A stretch of DNA of 64,000 bases from assembly GCF_004023625.1 (NCBI RefSeq), contig NZ_RPDJ01000027.1:1-64000 (forward strand). The letters are read 5' to 3'. Numbering within the stretch: the stretch's first letter is position 1; every line of letters begins with the position of its first letter. Shown here in pieces: positions 58,018 to 64,000 of the stretch. Under the pieces are notes generated by a model, which saw only the letters and a program-made list of their open reading frames with translations, was not told the DNA's origin and made no database searches. The translations under genes and the position numbers were made by a program. Source of the DNA: Streptomyces cavernae. GTDB lineage: Bacteria; Actinomycetota; Actinomycetes; Streptomycetales; Streptomycetaceae.

Positions 58018-59811
58018 TTACTTCGGGGACTTCAGACCCAGGTTGATGAAGTCGTACATACCGCTGTAGCCGTCGGTCGTGTAGACGTTCGCCAGGTCGC
58101 TCGAGCGCCAGTTGATGAACTTCTCGAAGACGAAGGGCAGGTAGTAGCCGCCCTCCATGACCTTGTGGTTGATGTCCGTGGCGATCTGGGTCTTCTTCGC
58201 GTCGTCCAGCTCCTTGACGTAGGAGTCGAACAGGCCGTCGATCGCCTTGTCGTTGATCAGGGCGTAGTTGCTGTTACCGCTGTCGAGGATGTACTTGCTG
58301 TCCCACAGCGGCAGACCGAAGCCCTGGACGGTCGGGAAGTCCGGGCCCCAGCCCATGATGATGATGCCGAAGCCCTTCTTCTTCACGTTCGCAGGGCTGC
58401 CGATGATGCCGGTGGTCTGCGAGCCGTCGTACTGCTCGATGTCGGCGGTGATGCCGACCTTCTTCAGCGACGCCTGCAGGGACTCGGCGGTGGCCACCTC
58501 GGCGGGCTTGTTGTTGCGGACCGCGATGGTGGTCTTGAAGCCGTTCGGCTGACCGCAGGCCTTCAGAGCTTCCTTGGCCTTGGCGACGTTGCCGTTCTTG
58601 TCGGCGCCGGCGAGCTCGTACGGGTCGTACTTCTGGCCTTCGGCGCCCGGGACGGACGGCGGCAGCATGTTGGTGCCGATGTCGCCACCGGCGACCGGGC
58701 CACCGCGCGCGGTCTGCAGCGAGACGTGGTCCGCGCCGTAGATCACGGCCTTGCGGCACTCGATGTTGTCGAACGGCTTCACGCTCTGCGGGAAGACCGC
58801 GTAGCGGATGTAACCGGAGACCGGGTTGTCCAGGTTGCCCTTGTGCTGCTTCAGGGCCGCGGTACGGCCCTGCGGCGACATACCGGTCTGGTTGATGTCC
58901 AGGTGGAAGTCGCCCTTGATCAGGCGCTGGTCCAGGTCATTGGCGTTGGTGAAGAAGTTGACCGTGATCTTGTCCGGGTACGCCTTGCGGACCGGGTCCG
59001 AGTCCTGCTTCCACTCGGTGTTGCGGACCAGCGTCAGCGACTTGCCCGGGTCGTACGACTCGAACTTGTACGGGCCGGAGGAGAACGGACGCAGGCCGTA
59101 CTTGGACTTGGTGTCCTTGTCCTGGCGGACCGGGGACGCCGAGACCAGCGCGAGGACCTCCTCGAAGTCGGAGTTGGCCTGGGGCAGCTTGAAGACGATG
59201 GTCTTGTCGTCGGGCGTCTCGATCGCCTTCAGACCCAGCTTGTCGGCCGACTTGTCCTTGTACGGGCCCTGGTACTCGCCCTTCGGGTCGAGCATGTCCT
59301 TCAGGTACACCGGACCACCGGACAGCACGTCCTGCGCCCACACGCGCTCGATGCCGTACTTGATGTCCTTGGAGGTGATCGGCTTGCCGTCCTCCCAGGT
59401 GATGCCGTCACGCAGGGTGTACGTGTAGGTCTTGCCGTCGGGCGAGATCTTGGCCGTGCTGGTGGCGAGGTCCGGCGTGATCTCGGCACCCGCCGCGCCG
59501 GGCTCCGTCTTGTTGGTGACGAGCTGACGGCTGTAGTAGCGCGCGAAGTTCCACATGAAGCCGTAGTAGCCGCGCGTGGTGTCCCACGAGTCGGCGTCCT
59601 GGGCTCCGGCGAACTTCAGGGTGCCGCCCTTCTTGGCGAGGGAAGCCTGGGCGACCTTGTTGTTGGCGGCGTTGAAGCCGGCCGCGCCGTCCTTCGAGCC
59701 CTCGTTGTCATTGCCACCGCCGCCGCACGCCGCTGTGGTCAGCAGCGCGGCGACCACTGCGGCAGCGGCCATGGCCTGCTTGCGCCGCCCTGAGGTGCGT
59801 TGGGTAGTCAC
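58018..59811 (-). CDS. oligopeptide ABC transporter substrate-binding lipoprotein
   Basis: This 597-residue SBP_bac_5 protein has a signal ending in a lipobox (ALLTTAACGGGG). Family blocks are YSRQLVTNKTEPG, TPDLATSTAKISPDGKTYTY with RDGITWEDGKPITSKDI (the conserved region around residue 130-150) and GGGxLKF-like KGGTLKFAGAQ at the start of the mature domain. It captures peptides outside the membrane. The GTG at 59811 has GGAGG ten bases upstream. Its position between the two permease genes, rather than first, is noteworthy but seen in related streptomycete loci. Confidence 0.93.
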   Translation of the reverse strand: MTTQRTSGRRKQAMAAAAVVAALLTTAACGGGGNDNEGSKDGAAGFNAANNKVAQASLAKKGGTLKFAGAQDADSWDTTRGYYGFMWNFARYYSRQLVTNKTEPGAAGAEITPDLATSTAKISPDGKTYTYTLRDGITWEDGKPITSKDIKYGIERVWAQDVLSGGPVYLKDMLDPKGEYQGPYKDKSADKLGLKAIETPDDKTIVFKLPQANSDFEEVLALVSASPVRQDKDTKSKYGLRPFSSGPYKFESYDPGKSLTLVRNTEWKQDSDPVRKAYPDKITVNFFTNANDLDQRLIKGDFHLDINQTGMSPQGRTAALKQHKGNLDNPVSGYIRYAVFPQSVKPFDNIECRKAVIYGADHVSLQTARGGPVAGGDIGTNMLPPSVPGAEGQKYDPYELAGADKNGNVAKAKEALKACGQPNGFKTTIAVRNNKPAEVATAESLQASLKKVGITADIEQYDGSQTTGIIGSPANVKKKGFGIIIMGWGPDFPTVQGFGLPLWDSKYILDSGNSNYALINDKAIDGLFDSYVKELDDAKKTQIATDINHKVMEGGYYLPFVFEKFINWRSSDLANVYTTDGYSGMYDFINLGLKSPK

Positions 59812-59878
59812 GATCTCGGATCCTCCGAATTGATAAGCGGCCCGTGGATCGGCCACGGGTCCCTGGGGGTGGAGCAGT

Positions 59879-60892
59879 TCAGCGGGAACCCTTCGGGTCC
59901 AGTGCGTCTCGGACGCCGTCGCCGAAGAGGTTGAAGGCAAGCACGGTGATGAAGATCGCCACACCCGGGATCACCATGTACATCGGGTCCGAGTCGTAGT
60001 AGTCGATCGCGCTGGAGAGCATCTGCCCCCAGGAGGCGGTGGGCGGCTTGACGCCCACGCCGAGGAAGCTCAGTGCGGCCTCGGTGAGGATGTTCGTCGG
60101 GATCATCATGGTCGTGTATACGATGATCGGCGCGACGAGGTTGGGCAGCAGTTCCTTGAAGAGGATGTAGAACCGGCCGGCGCCGAGGCTGCGGGCGGCC
60201 TCGACGTACTCCCGCTCGCGCAGGGAGAGCGTCTGCCCGCGCACCACACGCCCGACATAGGGCCAGCCGAAGAATCCGATCACCAGGATCATCACGAACA
60301 CGCGCACGCTCGTGCCCTCGAGACCGAGCATCGAGTTCGGCATGACGGAGACCAGCGCGATGATGAACAGCAGCTGGGGGAAGGCGAGCAGGCCGTCCAT
60401 CACACGGCTGATGAAGGAGTCGACCCAGCCTCCGAAGAAACCGGCCAGGATGCCCAGGACGGTGCCGAGGATGACCGCCACGATGGCGGACAGGAAGCCG
60501 ACGAGGAGCGAGATCTGGGCTCCGTAGACGATGCGGGCGAAGATGTCGCGGCCGCTGACCGGCTCCACACCGAAGAGGTGGTCACCGCTGATTCCGCCCA
60601 ACGACCCCGTGGGCGTGCCGAACAGAGGGTCGATCAGATCTTCGTGGCGGGTCTCCGGGTCCTGCCCCACAAGGCCGGTGATCACGGGCGCGAGGAGGGC
60701 GATCGCGATCAGCACCAGAACGACGATGCCGCCCGTGAGGGCGAGTTTGTCGCGTTTGAGGCGTTCCCAGGCGATCCGGCCGAGCGACCGGCCCTGGACC
60801 GCCTGCTTCGCCTCTTCGGCGCCGGCTACCGCCGCTTCTTCGGCCGCGTTCGGGGCCGCTTCGGCGGTCGGCTCGTGCAATGGTGCCGTCAT
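59879..60892 (-). CDS. oligopeptide ABC transporter permease, DppC/OppC type
   Basis: This 337-residue permease has an Ala/Glu-rich cytoplasmic start, the conserved AWERLKRDKLALTGGIVVLV leading into the first helix, HLFGVEPVSGRDIFARIVYG and the EAA loop YVEAARSLGAGRFYILFKEL, ending LAFNLFGDGVRDALDPKGSR as in DppC. ATG at 60892. It is the first gene of the operon dppC-dppA-dppB-dppD-dppF. The 474-base upstream gap should hold the promoter; on the minus strand a -10-like TAAGAT (61151-61156) and two copies of TTATGC are visible, but no good -35. No other gene is supported there. Confidence 0.94.
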   Translation of the reverse strand: MTAPLHEPTAEAAPNAAEEAAVAGAEEAKQAVQGRSLGRIAWERLKRDKLALTGGIVVLVLIAIALLAPVITGLVGQDPETRHEDLIDPLFGTPTGSLGGISGDHLFGVEPVSGRDIFARIVYGAQISLLVGFLSAIVAVILGTVLGILAGFFGGWVDSFISRVMDGLLAFPQLLFIIALVSVMPNSMLGLEGTSVRVFVMILVIGFFGWPYVGRVVRGQTLSLREREYVEAARSLGAGRFYILFKELLPNLVAPIIVYTTMMIPTNILTEAALSFLGVGVKPPTASWGQMLSSAIDYYDSDPMYMVIPGVAIFITVLAFNLFGDGVRDALDPKGSR

Positions 60893-61366
60893 CGTGGCAG
60901 GGACCCCTCTCAACCGGCGGTGGCCGGCCCGCGCTTGCCGCTGTGGCGGCGTTCTCATCCGTCGTACACAGGGGCGAACCGCCCCCCTGCTGCGGGAGTC
61001 TTCAACGCCGCGGCGATCTGGTGGAAGTCTTGAAGGTGAATGGATGCCTAACCGTGATGCTGTCTGGGGGGTTCCGTTATCCGGACGGCAGGTAACGCCG
61101 TCCGGACGCGGGATCCTTGGGGACACAAGCTCCACAGTGGCATAAGTGGATCTTACCTTTGCATAACCGGACATCACTCCCAAGTCGCCGGAGACTCCAG
61201 GTCAGAGCCCGACGAGCAGGGTCAACTCCACCGAGTGACGCGGGTAGATGCGGAGGGTGACCTCAGGGCGGGAAATCCGGTCACGCATGGCTGGAAGTGT
61301 CCACCGACTGGGACGCCGGGCTTGTCAAAGACTCTTCAAAGTGTCCTCAAAGGTCGTCAAAATCCA

Positions 61367-62158
61367 TCAGTACGCCCGGGGGTATCCGTACCCTCCCGCC
61401 GGCGCGGGTGGAGCCGCGGCGGCGTGCGCCTCCCGGTCGTAGAACGGACGGGCGTTGGCCCGCAGCCACATCGCCACCGGGTCGTCCTCGTCGGACATGG
61501 CGACCGTGGAGACCGGCAGGCCGTCGGGCACCACGGTGACGGACTGCTGCATCATCGCCCGTACGGAGTCCACGGCCGGCGGCGAGGTGTCGTACACGTC
61601 GAGCCCGATGGCGAGGTAGGGAGCGCCCAGCGCGGGCTGCACCCAGGCCCGGCGCAACGAGCGCACCACCGACGTGCGGTGGGCGTTCTGCGTCAGCAGG
61701 GCGTAGAACTGGGGGATTTCGATGCCGGGTTCGGACAGCCGCAGGGGGCCCGCGGGCTGGCGCTCCAGACCGGTGGCGATGCGACGTAGATCCAGCCAGG
61801 GGATGCCGACGCCACCGCCGGGCGCGTGCGGGTTGAGCCAGAGGCCGTAGTGGTCGGGGTAGAGGGTGCGAGCGACGTCGAGTCCGTCGACCACCTCGTA
61901 GCTTCGGTTCCAGCCACTGGCCGAGAGTTCCTGGGCGGAGGTGACGCAGGGGGCGTAGCTGAAGCCTTCCACCTCCATGTTTCCGTACTGGGCGTCCGGC
62001 GAACCGGCCTGGCCGTGCCACAGCAGCATCCAGACCTGACCGGAGGACGGGGTCGCGAGCGCGCGCAGCAACGCCTCGTAGGCGTCGTAACGCCCGGGCG
62101 TCACCTGGCGCAGCATGTGCTCGACCTGCCCGGCCGCAGCCGTGCCCGACGCGCTCAC
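61367..62158 (-). CDS. SseB-like protein (enhanced serine sensitivity family, C-domain type)
   Basis: This 263-residue protein belongs to a streptomycete family annotated as SseB C-terminal domain proteins. Visible blocks: MLRQVTPGRYDAYEALLRAL at the start, DVARTLYPDHYGLWLNPHAP, a repeat-like LGAPYLAIGLDVYD, and the end DPVAMWLRANARPFYDRE. A Pro/Ala/Gly/Tyr-rich tail follows. The biochemical role is unknown; E. coli SseB affects serine sensitivity. GTG start. A second SseB-like gene lies 227 bases upstream on the same strand. Confidence 0.8.
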   Translation of the reverse strand: MSASGTAAAGQVEHMLRQVTPGRYDAYEALLRALATPSSGQVWMLLWHGQAGSPDAQYGNMEVEGFSYAPCVTSAQELSASGWNRSYEVVDGLDVARTLYPDHYGLWLNPHAPGGGVGIPWLDLRRIATGLERQPAGPLRLSEPGIEIPQFYALLTQNAHRTSVVRSLRRAWVQPALGAPYLAIGLDVYDTSPPAVDSVRAMMQQSVTVVPDGLPVSTVAMSDEDDPVAMWLRANARPFYDREAHAAAAPPAPAGGYGYPRAY

Positions 62159-62385
62159 CCTCTACCGCCCCTTCGCGACAAACTCATCCAATACGTCCGA
62201 GGTGTGGCAGACGGGTACCGTCCACCAACCCCGCCGAGCCATGAAACCAGCTTAGGCGGCCATTCTGACAGCGACTTGACGCACGCCCGGCGACGTCTTC
62301 CTGACTGACGCGTAAGTCGTGATACGGCGTGACGGAAGGGACACTCCCCGTCAGCGTTCCGGGCCCTCGGCCCCGGTGGGAGGTC

Positions 62386-63159
62386 TCAGGGATCCCGTCG
62401 GTAGAACGGCCTCACACGGTCGCGCATCCAGTCGCCCACCGGGTCCTGCGCCACGTCCAGGAAGACCACGTTGACCGCGTGCGGCATCGGCACCCGGCCG
62501 AGCGCGCGTGCCACGGCGTCCATCGGGAGGGCGCGGACGTCCCCGTCCCAGGTGGCCAGCTCCACTCCGATGAACATCACCGGAGCGTCACCCTCGATGC
62601 TCGCCAGACAGCGCCGGGCGGTCAGGACGACGCCGGCCTGCTCGAACTCGGCCGAGGCGGCGGACAGGAAGTCCACGGGGTCGTCCTGCCAGTCGGGTTC
62701 GAACAGCCGCACGCGCGCCCCGCTCGCCGGTCCGTCCAGCGGGGTCCGTCCGGCCCGGCACAACTCGGCCACGGCGGGCGGGGGAAGCGGGATGCCGACC
62801 GTTCCGTCCGGGTTGACCGCGATGCCGACCTGCGGCGGCAGCCCGCGCGCGAACTCGACGGCGGGTGCCACGGTGTACGAGATGTGGTCGCCGACGACCG
62901 ACCGGAACTGCTGCTCGGAGCTGAAGACCGGGACGTACGCCTGGCCGTCCAGTTCCATCGTGGGCAGATCCAGCGGGCCGCTGTGGGGCCCGCCGCCGTT
63001 GGGCAGCGGCACCCAGAGATAGCTGCGGCCGAGGACCTCCACGATCCGGCCGCCGGCCCCCGGCACCCCGAGGGAGGCGGAGAGCGCCTCCTCCAGTTCG
63101 TTGCCGGGCCAGCCTCCGTGCGAGTACGGATGGGGATACGCCTGTGCCGGGATGTCCAT
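62386..63159 (-). CDS. SseB-family protein
   Basis: This 257-residue paralogue of the next gene carries the N-terminal SseB domain: GNELEEALSASLGVPG, YLWVPLPNGGG, YVPVFSSEQQFRSVVG and the C-terminal block VNVVFLDVAQDPVGDWMRDR followed by VRPFYRRDP. Both proteins end in a shared W(L/M)R-x-RPFY signature. Function unknown. The pair probably arose by duplication. ATG at 63159. The 213-base gap upstream contains GC-rich short repeats and no gene. Confidence 0.85.
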   Translation of the reverse strand: MDIPAQAYPHPYSHGGWPGNELEEALSASLGVPGAGGRIVEVLGRSYLWVPLPNGGGPHSGPLDLPTMELDGQAYVPVFSSEQQFRSVVGDHISYTVAPAVEFARGLPPQVGIAVNPDGTVGIPLPPPAVAELCRAGRTPLDGPASGARVRLFEPDWQDDPVDFLSAASAEFEQAGVVLTARRCLASIEGDAPVMFIGVELATWDGDVRALPMDAVARALGRVPMPHAVNVVFLDVAQDPVGDWMRDRVRPFYRRDP

Positions 63160-63372
63160 CGTGTCTACCGCCTGCTCGGGACCGCTGTTGCTGCGGCTGG
63201 AACCCTAACGTGTCGGGAGCATTGGGCCGTACGGGTCGTCACCCGCTCGCGGGCGGCCTTCTTCTTCTCGTGTCCGCCTGGCTCTTGTCGTGCCGCCTCC
63301 CCCGCTCTCCGCGTGTCCGCCGTCCCCGCTCTTCGCGGGTCTGCCTCCCCCGCCGGCCGAAGAACCTGATCC

Positions 63373-64000
63373 TCACTCCCCGAAGTCGATGCGGCGCAGC
63401 ACGTCCGCCGCCGCCCGGTCGATGAGGACCGCCGAACCGCAGCCGCCCGGGAGTTCACCCTTCTCCACGGCGCGCAGCAGTCGCGCCACCGAGCGGCGGT
63501 GGCGGAGGAAGGCGTACCGGGAGACGCCCCGGCCCCGTTCGCGCTGGCCGTCCAGTGCCGTGTCCGGGTCGACGTCGAGCAACAGCAGGTGGAGCGTGCC
63601 GCCGCGGCGCCTGGCCTCGCGGGCGAGCCAGTTGCGCACCCAGGCCTGCGTACCGCAGTCGTGCACGACGACCCCTTCGCCAGTGCGCAGCGCACGGCGC
63701 AGTCCGGCGTAGTGGGCGACGCGGACGAGCGGCCGGTAGAGCGCGTACGGCAGGAACTGGGGAACCCGCTCCGCCCACCGCTCGCGCGTGTCCTGGGAGT
63801 CGATACGGATGCCCGGCACCGCACGCCGCATGAGGGTGGACTTGCCGCTGCCGGGCAGGCCCGTGATGACGGCCAGGTCCGCGGAGGCGAAGGAGAGGCC
63901 GTGCGGACTGTGGCCGCCACGGTCGCGCAGATCGCGGACGACGGGCAGGGCCGCGCACGCCTTCCGGGCCGGTGCCGCCGTCGCGGTCCGCTCGGGCAGC
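63373..64000 (-). CDS. AAA/P-loop ATPase, 5' end beyond the window
   Basis: Although an ATG occurs at 63831, the same frame stays open to the window end and carries the Walker A motif VITGLPGSGKSTLMRRAVPG before that ATG, so the real start lies outside. The visible part (about 209 residues) reads as a small nucleoside-kinase-like P-loop protein: RIDSQDTRERWAERVPQFLP, VVHDCGTQAWVRNWLAREAR, LHLLLLDVDPDTALDGQRER. Relatives in the family use ATP to phosphorylate or transfer groups onto small molecules; the substrate is unknown. Confidence 0.8.
   Translation of the reverse strand, partial: LPERTATAAPARKACAALPVVRDLRDRGGHSPHGLSFASADLAVITGLPGSGKSTLMRRAVPGIRIDSQDTRERWAERVPQFLPYALYRPLVRVAHYAGLRRALRTGEGVVVHDCGTQAWVRNWLAREARRRGGTLHLLLLDVDPDTALDGQRERGRGVSRYAFLRHRRSVARLLRAVEKGELPGGCGSAVLIDRAAADVLRRIDFGE

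Overview
The window is chromosomal DNA from a Streptomyces. GC content is very high, third codon positions are mostly G or C, GTG and TTG starts are frequent, and lipoprotein and twin-arginine signals are common. The gene order (cimA, ilvE, leuB ... pruA/putB ... serA, ilvC, ilvN, ilvB, a GGDEF/EAL gene ... gatB/A/C, a second GGDEF/EAL gene, ligA ... mnmA, a cysteine desulfurase ... an oligopeptide ABC operon) matches, from memory, the conserved core region around SCO5475-SCO5530 of S. coelicolor. No prophage, CRISPR array, rRNA or tRNA gene, or biosynthetic gene cluster was seen.

Layout. 1-5.3 kb: a lipoprotein, then citramalate synthase (cimA), branched-chain aminotransferase (ilvE) and 3-isopropylmalate dehydrogenase (leuB), all on the minus strand with hairpin terminators between them. 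5.4-10.3 kb: an exported metallophosphatase, a conserved 44-aa gene, an AAC(2')-type acetyltransferase and a secreted GH97 glycosidase. 10.3-14.5 kb: proline catabolism (pruA, putB) divergent from a PucR-type regulator. 14.6-15.3 kb: an N-terminally shortened peptide/metal-type ABC ATPase behind a possible Zur box. 15.5-21.2 kb: serA and ilvBNC, the latter with an attenuator and the leader peptide MRTRILVLGQRVG. 21.2-28.4 kb: a cyclic-di-GMP protein with an apparently dead EAL domain, a hydroxyacid dehydrogenase, an aldo/keto reductase and a PQQ-type sugar dehydrogenase lipoprotein. 28.5-32.7 kb: a LuxR/LAL regulator broken into two frames, small genes, and a roughly 200-bp inverted-repeat element inserted into an older palindrome. 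32.8-39 kb: an MMPL transporter and gatCAB. 39.1-44.3 kb: a GGDEF-EAL protein with an intact EAL (RmdB type) and NAD-dependent DNA ligase. 44.3-54.4 kb: metabolic and tRNA-modification genes (MetE-like, SDR, LOG, mnmA, cysteine desulfurase), an exported amidase, a TetR regulator, a low-complexity lipoprotein, a thioesterase and a TRIC-type channel. 54.5-60.9 kb: a five-gene oligopeptide ABC operon. 61.4-64 kb: two SseB-like paralogues and the 3' part of a P-loop ATPase that runs off the window.

How the genes fit together. cimA, leuB, ilvE and ilvBNC form most of a branched-chain amino-acid pathway, and serA shares the region; translation-coupled attenuation is visible upstream of ilvB and possible upstream of cimA. 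cdgE and rmdB are two cyclic-di-GMP enzymes, a second messenger controlling development in streptomycetes. gatCAB, mnmA and cysteine desulfurase serve tRNA charging and thiolation.

I found no convincing wholly new system. The best leads are structural: a regulator disrupted by a microhomology deletion, three small duplications that copy the 3' ends of genes (two include the stop codon), a nested miniature element with a 3-bp TAA flank, a candidate cimA attenuator, and genes under 60 codons that automatic calling often misses.
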